Shown in pieces: positions 1 through 7,830 of a DNA stretch of 34,103 nt. A program made the position numbers and the translations under genes. The notes below the pieces were generated by a model. That model was given only the letters and a program-made list of their open reading frames with translations. It ran no database searches and was not told the DNA's origin. The first letter of the stretch is position 1, and each line of letters opens with the position of its first letter. This DNA is from Hydrogenophaga sp. (GTDB lineage Bacteria > Pseudomonadota > Gammaproteobacteria > Burkholderiales > Burkholderiaceae_C). Where the stretch lies: positions 1 through 34,103 of the forward strand of contig JAGKSX010000117.1 of the NCBI GenBank assembly GCA_018993155.1. Direction: 5' to 3'.

Positions 1-52
1 CGATCTGGTTCGCTTTATGACCGAAGCACAAGCCGCTGGGGTACCCGCATGA
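1..52 (+). CDS. 3' end of an unidentified upstream gene
   Basis: An open frame enters from the left edge and ends at the TGA at 50-52, leaving only about 16 codons. The stop overlaps the ATG of the next gene in the pattern ATGA (49-52), which usually means two genes are translated together. The fragment is too short to assign to a family. Its only use is to show that the following AlbA_2-type gene is probably the second or later gene of an operon starting outside the window. Confidence 0.45.
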   Translation, partial: DLVRFMTEAQAAGVPA

Positions 53-1466
53 CAGATAGTCCCTCGCTGCAGTTGCTTGAGCACTGGCTGCGTCTGTCGA
101 CCGAATACGAAAACCTGGAGTTCAAAGAAGCCAAGCAACAGTACGACTCGCAAAAGCTGATGCGCTATTGCGTGGCCATTGCCAATGAGGGGGCGGCCAT
201 CTCGTGTTGGGCGTGACTGACAAGTCACCCCGGATCGTGGTGGGCTCGGCCGCGTTTGCAGACACGTCTGTCGTGGCTGCCAAGCTGTTTGAAAGGCTGC
301 AGTTCCGCGTTGATGTTGCCGAACTCCACCATCCGGATGGTCGTGTGGTGGTTTTCACGATTCCGTCTCGACCCCGCGGTACTGCGTACAGCTTGGATGG
401 CAGCTACCTCATGCGTTCGACCGAAGCCTTGGTTCCAATGAGCGAAGACCGTCTTCGAGCGATCTTTGCTGAAGGGCAGCCGGATTGGTTGGAGGAATCG
501 GCACTCTCTGGCTTGCGTGCGGATGAGGTCATAGAACTGCTAGATACACAGACCTTTTTCGAGTTGCTTCAACTGCCTTTGCCCAGCACGCGGGATGCAG
601 TGTTGGCTCGAATCGCATCCGAGAGACTGATCGAGCAACATGGTCCGACCTGGTCCATTCGCAACCTTGGGGCTTTGTTGCTCGCACGGAAGCTATCGGC
701 CTTCGGCCTTGCTATTGAGCGTAAGGCTCCAAGGCTGGTGGTATACGAAGGCATCAACAAGCTCAGGACCCGGCTTGATCGACAAGGTCAGCGAGGCTAT
801 GCGGTGGGGTTTGAAGGTCTGGTTAGCAGTGTGCGCGATGCGGCTCCCATGAATGCTGTGGTGGAAAAGACCATCCGCGAGGAAGTGCGTATGTTCCCGG
901 AGCAGGCTTTGCGCGAGCTGCTGGCCAATGCGCTGGTTCATCAGGACTTCAACGTCGGTGGCGCGGGGGTGATGATAGAAATGTATGCCGATCGGGTGGA
1001 GATATCCAACCCTGGCAGCCCCGCGATTCAGGTAGAGCGTTTTATCGATGAGTATCGATCGCGCAATGAACGACTCGCCGATCTCATGCGTCGCCTTGGT
1101 ATTTGCGAGGAAAAAGGCAGCGGCGTAGACAAGGTGGTGCATGCCGCAGAGGCATTCCAGCTGCCAGCGCCCGATTTTCGAATTGACACCCTTCGAACTA
1201 CAGCGGTGCTGTTCGGGCACCGTGACTTTCAGGACATGGGTAAGGCTGACCGAGTGCGAGCTTGTTATCAGCATTGTTGCCTGATGTACGTTAGCAATCA
1301 GCGGATGTCAAACCAGACCTTCCGGGAGCGGCTGGGCTTGGGAGAGAGCAAAGCCGCCGCAGTTTCCCAAATCATCGGTGACGCGCAGGATCTGAACCTG
1401 ATCCGTTTGGATGACGCGCAATCCACCTCGCGACGCTATGCGAGATATGTACCGTTCTGGGCGTAA
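49..1466 (+). pseudogene. AlbA_2 / HATPase_c_4 (RecG-like) putative DNA-binding regulator, frameshifted
   Basis: The frame starting at ATG 49 encodes an AlbA_2 (Schlafen AlbA_2) start, with the typical EFKEA motif near residue 25, and runs to TGA at about 214-216. The remainder continues in another frame from about 190 to TAA 1464-1466. Adding one G to the five-G run at 189-193 would restore ANEGGGHLVLGV, the normal end of the AlbA_2 core, and give a protein of about 472 residues. The second half carries the GHKL-type ATPase (HATPase_c_4) features: a helix with ELLANALVHQDF, then EISNPG, then EEKGSGVDKVV, followed by a C-terminal winged-helix-like tail. Family members are described as transcriptional regulators or ATP-dependent helicase-like proteins and often sit in defence or accessory loci. 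Because the lesion lies in a homopolymer, it may be a true inactivating mutation or a sequencing error. GC content is lower than in the neighbouring catabolic genes, suggesting separate origin. Confidence 0.8.
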
Positions 1467-1467
1467 G

Positions 1468-1562
1468 GCTCTTTTTAGAGCTGCGGCCTCAAGAGGCGCT
1501 TTGGAGTAAAAACTCCTTGTAAATCAATGGGTTGCAATTTAATTGCAAATCGATCTTGAGGC
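1468..1562. repeat. Cluster of short perfect palindromes after the AlbA_2 gene
   Basis: Four perfect hairpin-forming palindromes follow each other: GCTCT-TTTT-AGAGC (1468-1481), GCCTC-AA-GAGGC (1486-1497), GGAGT-AAAA-ACTCC (1503-1516) and TTGCAATT-T-AATTGCAA (1532-1548). In addition, GCCTCAAGA (1486-1494) is inverted as TCTTGAGGC at 1554-1562, bracketing the last two. The stretch is AT-rich against GC-rich neighbours and lies between two gene 3' ends, the AlbA_2 gene and the leftward LysR gene. It could act as a two-way terminator or be a recombination or protein-binding site. No long T-tract follows any stem, so a classical terminator is not proven. Confidence 0.6.
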
Positions 1563-1598
1563 GATGGCCGGCCCAGCGGACGAGACGCCTCACCCAGC

Positions 1599-2534
1599 TC
1601 AGCCTTTGGCCTCCACCACCGCCTGCGCCAGCGGCCATTCGCCGCGCTCCACCAAGCCGAGCATCATGCGCTGCAGGCTTTGCGCGGTGGAGCGCACGCC
1701 CGCGCTGTGGCGGCGCGCCTGGCTCACGTAGAGCGACCAGGTGATGTGCAGGCCCTGAATGGGTGTGGCGCTGAGCTCGCCCATCTGCGGGAAGTCGTGC
1801 ATGGCGCAGTAGGGCATCACGGTGTAGCCCAGGCCGTCTTTCACGAGCGAGAGGCAGAGCTGCAGCGTCTCGGCATCGGCCGCGCGCCGAAACTTCTGGC
1901 CGTGCTGTTTCAGGTAGGCGTCCACGCTTTTGCGCACGAGGTTGGGCCGGCCGGGCAGGATGAGTTTGCAGGCGCCGAGTTTTTCGGGGCTGGCGGGGCG
2001 GTCGGGGCGCAGGCCGGCGTCCACCGGGCCCACCAGCAGCAGGGGCTCGCGGATCAGCGGGGTCTGGTCGTGCAGGGGTGAGTGGTGGCTGCCTTCTTCC
2101 ACGTCCATGATGGCCACGTCGATCAGGCCTTGCTGCATCCACTCGCGCAGGTGGTGGATGAAGCCTTCATAGATGCGCAGCGACACGGCCGAGCGCGAGG
2201 GGATCTCGGCCGCCGCGAAGGGCGCGGTGACGAGCCGGTGCATGGAGAACGGCAGGCCGATGGAGACCTGCGTGCGCGCCTCGCGCCCGAGTTCGTCGCG
2301 CAGCAGCTCGGCCTGGCGCAGCAGGGGCCGCGCGCCGTTGTAGAGCAAGGTGCCGGCCTCGGTCAGCTTCACACCGCGCGCTTCGCGCACCAGCAGCTGG
2401 ATGCCCAGGTCGTGCTCGAGCGCGTTGAGCCGGCGTGAGAGCGCGGGCTGGGTGATTTCCATGTCGAGCGCGGCCTTGTTGATGCTGCCGGCCTCGACCA
2501 CGCGCAGAAAACAGTCCACCAGTTTCAGGTCCAT
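1599..2534 (-). CDS. LysR-family transcriptional regulator (of the cupin/hydroxylase operon)
   Basis: The product has 311 residues, the usual LysR length. An N-terminal winged helix-turn-helix occupies about residues 1-60 (VVEAGSINKAALDMEITQPALSRR is split over the recognition helix), and a periplasmic-binding-like effector domain runs from about residue 90 to 300. The gene is divergent from the cupin-hydrolase-hydroxylase-Bug operon starting at 2651, the classic arrangement for a LysR activator that senses a pathway substrate or intermediate. The 116-bp space between the two genes contains a 19-bp imperfect palindrome (2562-2580). The inducer is unknown; an aromatic compound is a reasonable inference from the flavin hydroxylase it faces. 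The start at 2534 gives a standard LysR N-terminus. Confidence 0.9.
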   Translation of the reverse strand: MDLKLVDCFLRVVEAGSINKAALDMEITQPALSRRLNALEHDLGIQLLVREARGVKLTEAGTLLYNGARPLLRQAELLRDELGREARTQVSIGLPFSMHRLVTAPFAAAEIPSRSAVSLRIYEGFIHHLREWMQQGLIDVAIMDVEEGSHHSPLHDQTPLIREPLLLVGPVDAGLRPDRPASPEKLGACKLILPGRPNLVRKSVDAYLKQHGQKFRRAADAETLQLCLSLVKDGLGYTVMPYCAMHDFPQMGELSATPIQGLHITWSLYVSQARRHSAGVRSTAQSLQRMMLGLVERGEWPLAQAVVEAKG

Positions 2535-2561
2535 GCGGGCTCCATCGGGGTCGGGTTCCAG

Positions 2562-2580
2562 TTCAACGATTGTCGTTTAA
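2562..2580. promoter_or_regulatory. Candidate LysR operator in the divergent intergenic region
   Basis: The sequence AACGA-TTG-TCGTT (2565-2577) is a perfect inverted repeat that extends to 19 bp (2562-2580) with one mismatched pair. It lies 28 bp upstream of the leftward LysR start and about 70 bp upstream of the cupin start, where a LysR recognition site would be expected. The assignment rests on symmetry and position only. Confidence 0.5.
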
Positions 2581-2650
2581 CTGCCATGCCGATTTTCATG
2601 TATCGCATATCCGGTGCGGTCCCTACCATCGCGGCTCAAGGAGACAGACC

Positions 2651-3205
2651 ATGGCAAAAGACAACCACGGCGCGGTGCGCCGTGTGGTGACGGGTCACGA
2701 CGCGGCAGGCCGCTCGGTGATTGTGCAGGACGGCCCTTCGCCGTTCGTGTTGAGGACGACGGCCACCGGCCCGGTGGTGACGGACCTCTGGAAAACCTTT
2801 CGCCCCCCCGCCGACAACAGCGACGCCGCCGAGCCCTGCGCGGACGTGACCCTGGCCCCGCCCGCCGGCGGCAGCGTGTTCCGCGTGGTGCAGTTCCCGC
2901 CGGACGCGGGTTACATGGAAAGCTGGGACGAGCACGCGGCCTTCGCCGCGATGGGCCACGACCTGGCCGGCTCGGCCACCCGCAAGGGCCAGACGGTGGG
3001 CATGCACACCACGGCCTCGGTGGATTACGCCATCGTGCTCTCGGGTGAGATCTGGGCCGTGATGGACGAGGGCGAGACCCTGCTCAAAACCGGCGACGTG
3101 CTGGTGCAGCGCGGCACCAGCCACGGCTGGAGCAACCGCACGGCGGCACCGGCTTCGGTGGCCTTTGTGTTGATCGACGCGCTGGCGCTGCCGGCGCGGG
3201 GCTGA
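2651..3205 (+). CDS. Cupin-domain protein with a degenerate metal-binding motif
   Basis: The 184-residue product has one cupin beta-barrel in its C-terminal half. The ATG at 2651 is chosen because AAGGAG lies 7-12 bases before it; an in-frame extension upstream has no such site. The first cupin motif normally reads G-x5-H-x-H-x3-4-E, but here it is GMHTTASVDY: His119 is kept, the second His is Thr121 and the Glu position is occupied by another residue. A second-motif histidine is present at His158 (GTSHGW). Metal binding is therefore uncertain. The gene is first in an operon with an alpha/beta hydrolase and a flavin hydroxylase, so a role in handling an aromatic or ring-cleavage intermediate is plausible but not shown. 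It starts 8 bp before the hydrolase gene. Confidence 0.85.
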   Translation: MAKDNHGAVRRVVTGHDAAGRSVIVQDGPSPFVLRTTATGPVVTDLWKTFRPPADNSDAAEPCADVTLAPPAGGSVFRVVQFPPDAGYMESWDEHAAFAAMGHDLAGSATRKGQTVGMHTTASVDYAIVLSGEIWAVMDEGETLLKTGDVLVQRGTSHGWSNRTAAPASVAFVLIDALALPARG

Positions 3206-3213
3206 GCCGCGCC

Positions 3214-4023
3214 ATGGACCTGCAGACGATCACCGTGCCCCGCACGCCACCTTCGCCGCAGCTGGCGGTGAGCGTGGCCGGCCAGGGGCCGCTGGTGCTC
3301 ATGGTGCATGGCATGGGCGGCGACCGCCACACCTGGCGGGCGCAGATGGAGGCGCTGGCGCAGCGGGGTTTCACCGCCGCCAGCGTGGACCTGCGCGGCT
3401 ACGGCGGCAGCGGCGACATCGAGGGCCCGCTGGACTTTCACCGCGATTTCGGTGCGGACCTGCTGGCGGTGCTGGACCATTTCCAGGCGCCGCGCGCGCA
3501 CCTGGTGGGCCTGTCCATGGGCGGCCGCGTGGTGCGCTCGCTGGCGCTGCGCCACCCCGAGCGCGTGGCCTCGCTGGTGCTGGCCAACAGCAGCCCGGGC
3601 TTTGATGCGATGCCGGCGGACGAGGTGGACCGCTTCATCGCCGACCGCTCGGCGGCGTTTCAAAACGGGCAGGTGCCGGCCAGTTTCGGCCTGGACCAGG
3701 CCCGCGCCATGTGCGCGCCCGGTGCCGCGCCCGAGGCGCTGCGCACCGCGGCCGAGGCGATGCAGCGCATCCGCCTGAAGAACTACCTGGCGGTGCTGAT
3801 CGCCTCCACGCGGCAGGACCGAGGCGACCGCCTGGAGCAGATCGCCTGCCCCACGCTGGCGATCACCTCGGACCAGGACCGCGTGTATCCCGAGCCGGTC
3901 ACGCGCCAGCTGCTGGAGCGCATTCCTGGCGTGGTGCATGTGCGCATCGAGCGCGCCGGCCACCTGAGCAACCTGGAGCAGCCCGAGGCGTTCAACCGGG
4001 CCCTGCTCGATTTTCTTCGTTGA
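3214..4023 (+). CDS. Alpha/beta hydrolase (PcaD / ring-fission-hydrolase-like)
   Basis: The 269-residue product has the layout of small alpha/beta-fold hydrolases. The oxyanion-hole loop is VHGMGG (residues 31-36), the nucleophile elbow is GLSMGG with Ser101, the acid is an Asp near residue 222 in SDQDR, and the catalytic His is His250 in RAGHLSN. Relatives include 3-oxoadipate enol-lactonases and meta-cleavage product hydrolases, which are cytoplasmic. Placed between the cupin gene and an aromatic-ring hydroxylase gene, it probably hydrolyses an ester, lactone or C-C bond of a pathway intermediate. The exact substrate cannot be read from the sequence. The ATG at 3214 follows the cupin stop by 8 bases and precedes the monooxygenase by 19, so the three are co-transcribed. 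Confidence 0.88.
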   Translation: MDLQTITVPRTPPSPQLAVSVAGQGPLVLMVHGMGGDRHTWRAQMEALAQRGFTAASVDLRGYGGSGDIEGPLDFHRDFGADLLAVLDHFQAPRAHLVGLSMGGRVVRSLALRHPERVASLVLANSSPGFDAMPADEVDRFIADRSAAFQNGQVPASFGLDQARAMCAPGAAPEALRTAAEAMQRIRLKNYLAVLIASTRQDRGDRLEQIACPTLAITSDQDRVYPEPVTRQLLERIPGVVHVRIERAGHLSNLEQPEAFNRALLDFLR

Positions 4024-4042
4024 GAGAGAAAGAGAACCTCCC

Positions 4043-5629
4043 ATGTATTTCAACTGGCAAACCCTGCCGCTCAAACCGCTCGCCAGCCTGGACAACCGAT
4101 CGGCCGCGGTGGTGATCGTGGGCGCCGGCCCTGTGGGCCTGGCGACCGCGCTCGGCCTGGCCCGCGAGGGCGTGCGCACCGTGGTGCTCGAAGCGCGCGA
4201 CACGATTTCCAAGGGCAGCCGCGCGCTGGCGATGAGCCGGCGTTCGATGCAGATCCTGGACCAGCTCGGCGTGGGCGCCCGCGTGCTCGAGAAATCGCTC
4301 ACCTGGTCGGCCGGCTGGACGTTCTACGGCCGCCAGGAGGTGCATTCGATGAACATCGCCTCGCCGCCGCACGAGAAACACGGCCAGACCAACCTGCAGC
4401 AGTGCTGGATGGAACAGCTGCTGCTCGACGAGCTGCTGGCCAGCGGCCTGGCGGACGTGCGCTACCAGCACACGGTGTCGCAGATCCAGGCGGGCGACGA
4501 GGGGGTTCGGCTCTCGGTGTCCACGCCCGAGGGCGCCTACACGCTGGACGCGGCCTACCTCGTGGCGGCCGATGGCCCGCGCGGCCTCACGCGGCGCAGC
4601 GTGGGCATCGACTACGAGGGCACCTCGTATTCGCAGCGATTCGTCATCAACGACATCCTCTGCAAGGAGCCGCTGCCCGAAGGCCGGCGCCTGTTCTTCA
4701 GCCCGCCCTACCTGCCGGGCAAGACGGTGCTGATGCACAAGGCGCCGTTCGACATGTGGCGGCTGGACTTCCAGCTGATGGACGACCAGGACGCCGAGAC
4801 CGAGATGCAGCCGGCGCAGGTGCATGCGCGCATCCGCGCGCACTTCGAGCTGATGGGCATCGAGCCCCACTACGAGCTGGTGCTGACCTCGGTCTACAAG
4901 GCCAACGCGGTCTCGCTGCCCACCTACAACACGGGGCGGGTGCTGTTCGCGGGCGACGCGGCGCACCAGGTGCCGATTTTCGGCGGGCGCGGCGTGAACC
5001 ACGGCTACGAAGACGCGCACAACCTGGCCTGGAAGCTGGCGCGCGTGGTCCAGGGTGTGTCCGACCCGCAGCTGCTGGACTCGTACACGCAGGAGCGCCG
5101 GGGCGCGCTGCTGGCCACGCTGGCCGAGCTCACGCGCACCACCATCTTCATCACCACACCGTCGCCGGGCATCGCGCTGGTGCGCGAGGCGATCCTGTCG
5201 CTCTCGCTGAGCGAGAACTTCCTGGGCAACCTGTTCGACCCCTACGCCACGCCGCCGCACGATTGCACCGACAGCCCGCTCAACACGGCGGACGCCGGCG
5301 GCGATTTCGGGCCGGCCTGCCGCCCGGGCGCGGCGGTGCCCGATGCCGTGGTGGGCGCGGCGGGCGAACGCCTGTACGACCGCTTCGGCCCGCAGTTCAC
5401 CTTGATCGCCTTCACCGACGCCGCGCGCTTCGCCACCTTGCCGCTGCAGGTGCTGGGCTTCGAGGCCGACAGCACCGTGGGCCGGCTGTTCGACGCGCGC
5501 CCGGGCAGTTGCTACCTTGTTCGCCCCGACAACCGGGTGGCTGCGCGCTGGCGCGAGGCCACGCCCGAGCAGGTGGACGAGGCCCTGAACATCGCCCTGT
5601 GCGCCGCCCGCACCGAGGAACTCCAATGA
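4043..5629 (+). CDS. FAD-dependent aromatic hydroxylase (MhpA / phenol-hydroxylase-like)
   Basis: The 528-residue product is a class A flavoprotein monooxygenase, a family that uses NAD(P)H and O2 to add a hydroxyl group to an aromatic ring. It shows the Rossmann FAD motif VIVGAGPVG (residues 24-32), a DG motif near residue 177 (ADGPRG) and the ribityl-binding GD motif at 304-305 (FAGDAAHQVPIFGGRG). Length and C-terminal extension (thioredoxin-like in the family) fit 3-(3-hydroxyphenyl)propionate hydroxylase and 2,4-dichlorophenol or pentachlorophenol hydroxylase relatives. It has no signal peptide and should be cytoplasmic. Its stop overlaps the start of a 64-residue gene (ATGA, 5626-5629), so the two are translationally coupled. 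The ring substrate is unknown. Confidence 0.92.
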   Translation: MYFNWQTLPLKPLASLDNRSAAVVIVGAGPVGLATALGLAREGVRTVVLEARDTISKGSRALAMSRRSMQILDQLGVGARVLEKSLTWSAGWTFYGRQEVHSMNIASPPHEKHGQTNLQQCWMEQLLLDELLASGLADVRYQHTVSQIQAGDEGVRLSVSTPEGAYTLDAAYLVAADGPRGLTRRSVGIDYEGTSYSQRFVINDILCKEPLPEGRRLFFSPPYLPGKTVLMHKAPFDMWRLDFQLMDDQDAETEMQPAQVHARIRAHFELMGIEPHYELVLTSVYKANAVSLPTYNTGRVLFAGDAAHQVPIFGGRGVNHGYEDAHNLAWKLARVVQGVSDPQLLDSYTQERRGALLATLAELTRTTIFITTPSPGIALVREAILSLSLSENFLGNLFDPYATPPHDCTDSPLNTADAGGDFGPACRPGAAVPDAVVGAAGERLYDRFGPQFTLIAFTDAARFATLPLQVLGFEADSTVGRLFDARPGSCYLVRPDNRVAARWREATPEQVDEALNIALCAARTEELQ

Positions 5630-5820
5630 GCACCACCACCGACACCTCCGCCACCTTTGCCGAACGCGATTTCGTTGACCTCGCCGGCGCGATCGACCGG
5701 GTGCCCGCGCCGCAGCGCGAGCTGTTCCTGACCAAGCTGGTCATCCTGCTGGCCGCCGGCGCGCCGGCAGGCCTGCTGGCCGATCGCATTGAGCGCGCGG
5801 GCCGGCACCTCTCGGGCTAG
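5626..5820 (+). CDS. Small 64-residue protein coupled to the FAD hydroxylase (DUF2783-like)
   Basis: The ATG at 5626 overlaps the hydroxylase stop, and the frame runs 64 codons to TAG 5818-5820. The protein is mainly helical by composition: a conserved-looking core from residue 14 to 50 contains FVDLAGAIDRVP and LVILLAAGAP, with an acidic start. Small DUF2783 proteins are known to lie directly after hydroxylases of this type, and I assign this one to that group from memory of size, position and composition, not from a search. It may be an accessory or stabilising partner of the flavoenzyme. No catalytic motif is visible. Confidence 0.7.
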   Translation: MSTTTDTSATFAERDFVDLAGAIDRVPAPQRELFLTKLVILLAAGAPAGLLADRIERAGRHLSG

Positions 5821-5862
5821 GCGCGCCCTTTTTCCGGATTTCTATAACAAGGAGACAAAGAC

Positions 5863-6858
5863 ATGAAGACGACGACAACCTGGATGGGCCGCTTGGCGGC
5901 CGGTGCGCTGGCCCTGGCCGGCGCGGCCCACGCCTGGGCGCAGCCCGAAGCGGCCTACCCCACCAAGCCCGTGCGCATCATCGTGCCGCTGGGCGCGGGC
6001 GGAGCGCCCGACGTGGTGACGCGGCTGCTGAGCCAGATCCTCACCGAGAAGAACGGACAGTCCTTCGTGGTGGAGAACCGGCCCGGCGCCAACACCATCA
6101 TCGGCACCGACACCTGCGCCAAGGCCTCGCCCGACGGCAGCACGCTGTGTGTGGTGAGCGGCAGTTCGCTGTCGATCAACCCGCACCTCTACCGCAAGCT
6201 GCCCTACGACGCGGCGAAGGACTTCGAGGCGGTCACGCCGCTGGTGGTGCCGGACATGGTCTTCCTCGTCTCACCCTCGGTGCCGGTGAACAGCATGAAG
6301 GAGCTGATCGCTCACGCGCAGAAGAACCCGGGCAAGCTGGCCTACGGTTCGTTCGGCAACGGCTCGGACACGCACCTCACCATGGAGTGGCTCAAGCGCG
6401 CCACCAAGACCGACCTGCTGCACGTGCCCTTCAACGGCTTCGGCCCGATGATGCAGGCCTTCCTCACGGGCGACATCCAGGTGCTCTACGTGTCGGTGGG
6501 CAACCCCGGCATCGTGGCGCAGGCCAAGGCCGGCAAGATGCGCGCCCTGGCGGTGCTGGCGCCCACGCGCTCCGCGCAACTGCCCGAGGTGCCGACGCTG
6601 ACGGAAGCCGGCGTGGGCGACCCGGGCACCTTCACCTGGTTCGGCCTCATGGCGCCGGCCGGCACGCCGCGCGGCGTGGTGCAGAAGCTCAACGCGCAGA
6701 TCACCGCCGCGATGCAGACCCCCGCCATGCGCGAGCAGAACCAGACCATGGCCATGCGCACCCGCGCGCAGACGCCGGAAGAGTTCGCCGCCTTCCTGAA
6801 GAAGGACCGCGAGGTCTGGGGCGAGCTGGTGCGCCAGACCGGCATTCAGCTGGACTGA
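5863..6858 (+). CDS. Bug-family tripartite tricarboxylate transporter substrate-binding protein (1)
   Basis: The 331-residue product starts with a signal peptide (charged start, hydrophobic core, likely cleavage after AWA near residue 26) and then the Bug-family beginning YPTKPVRIIVPLGAGGAPD, followed by VVENRPGA and PDGSTL. Bug proteins are periplasmic receptors that close around small carboxylates or aromatic acids. AAGGAG at 5849-5854 sits 8 bases before the ATG. No TctA or TctB membrane gene is nearby, so the receptor is solitary, as is common in Burkholderiales. Cys85 and Cys96 (C-x10-C) could form a disulfide; the next receptor has the same pair. Position behind the hydroxylase suggests it binds the pathway substrate. 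Confidence 0.93.
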   Translation: MKTTTTWMGRLAAGALALAGAAHAWAQPEAAYPTKPVRIIVPLGAGGAPDVVTRLLSQILTEKNGQSFVVENRPGANTIIGTDTCAKASPDGSTLCVVSGSSLSINPHLYRKLPYDAAKDFEAVTPLVVPDMVFLVSPSVPVNSMKELIAHAQKNPGKLAYGSFGNGSDTHLTMEWLKRATKTDLLHVPFNGFGPMMQAFLTGDIQVLYVSVGNPGIVAQAKAGKMRALAVLAPTRSAQLPEVPTLTEAGVGDPGTFTWFGLMAPAGTPRGVVQKLNAQITAAMQTPAMREQNQTMAMRTRAQTPEEFAAFLKKDREVWGELVRQTGIQLD

Positions 6859-6870
6859 GGGGACTGAGCC

Positions 6871-7830
6871 ATGAAGACACGTTCTTTCCTGACCCTCGCC
6901 CTGGCCCTGTTCGCCGGCCTCTGCAGCGCGCAGACCGCCTACCCGAGCCGCCCCGTGAAAGTGATCGTGCCGCTGGCCGCCGGAGGCCCGGTCGATCTCG
7001 TGGCGCGGCGTGTGAGCGAGCGCCTGACGAAGCAGCTGGGCCAGCCGGTGATGGTGGAAAACCGCGCGGGCGGCAACGGCATCATTGGCGCCAACGCCTG
7101 CAAGTCCGCCGTGCCCGACGGGCAGACGCTGTGCATCCTGCTGAGTGACACGCTGGTCATCAACCCCGCGATCTACAAGAAGCTGCCGTACACCGTGGGC
7201 GACTTCGCGCCGATCTCGGAGATCAGCCGCATCGACACGGCGGTGGTGGTGAGCGCGGCCCTGCCGATCCGCAGCATCCAGGAGCTGGTGCAGTACGACC
7301 GTGCCCACCCGGGCAAGCTGAACTGGGGCCACTTCGGCATCGGCAGCTCGTCGCACCTGTTCATGGCGCAGGTGAACGAGAAGCTGGGCGCGCGCATCGT
7401 GGACGTGCCCTACCAGGGCGGCGGCCCGGCGCTCAACGGCCTGCTGGGCGACCAGGTGCAGGTGTCGAGCCTGTCGTACTCCTTGGTGGCGCAGCACATC
7501 GAGGCCGGCAAGCTGCGCGCGCTGGCGGTGCTGGGCGATGTGCCCTCGCCGCGCTTCGCGGGTGTGCCGCTGCTCAAGAACCAGGGCCTGGGCACCGCGC
7601 GCAACGCGTGGATCGGTCTGTTCGCCCCCACGGGCACACCGGCGGCGGTGATCGCGCGGCTGTCGGCCGAGATCAAGGCCATCACCGCCGACCCCGAGTT
7701 CCAGAAGAGCCTGGATGCGCAAGGCCTGCACGTGACCGGCCGCAGTCCCGAGGAAACGGCGGCGGTCATCAAGGCCGAGGGCGCGGACTGGAGCGCGGTG
7801 GCGAAGGCGGCGAACGTCAGCCTGGACTGA
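6871..7830 (+). CDS. Bug-family tripartite tricarboxylate transporter substrate-binding protein (2)
   Basis: The 319-residue product has a short signal peptide (likely cleavage after CSA, residue 20), then AYPSRPVKVIVPLAAGGPVD, MVENRAGGNG and VPDGQTL, the landmarks of periplasmic Bug receptors. It shares the C-x10-C pair (Cys77, Cys88) with the receptor encoded 12 bp upstream, suggesting duplication and divergence, possibly to bind two related compounds. It is the last gene of the LysR-divergent operon; its final 14 bases overlap the 3' end of the oppositely oriented second LysR gene. As with the first receptor, no membrane partner is encoded in the window. Confidence 0.92.
   Translation: MKTRSFLTLALALFAGLCSAQTAYPSRPVKVIVPLAAGGPVDLVARRVSERLTKQLGQPVMVENRAGGNGIIGANACKSAVPDGQTLCILLSDTLVINPAIYKKLPYTVGDFAPISEISRIDTAVVVSAALPIRSIQELVQYDRAHPGKLNWGHFGIGSSSHLFMAQVNEKLGARIVDVPYQGGGPALNGLLGDQVQVSSLSYSLVAQHIEAGKLRALAVLGDVPSPRFAGVPLLKNQGLGTARNAWIGLFAPTGTPAAVIARLSAEIKAITADPEFQKSLDAQGLHVTGRSPEETAAVIKAEGADWSAVAKAANVSLD

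Noticed and set aside
1468-1562. CRISPR array or integron attC site
   Set aside because: The repeats differ from each other, no spacer regularity exists, and no GTTRRRY-type core or cassette gene is present.
2593-2610. -10 element for the cupin operon
   Set aside because: Several weak AT-rich hexamers exist, but none has a matching -35 at acceptable spacing.
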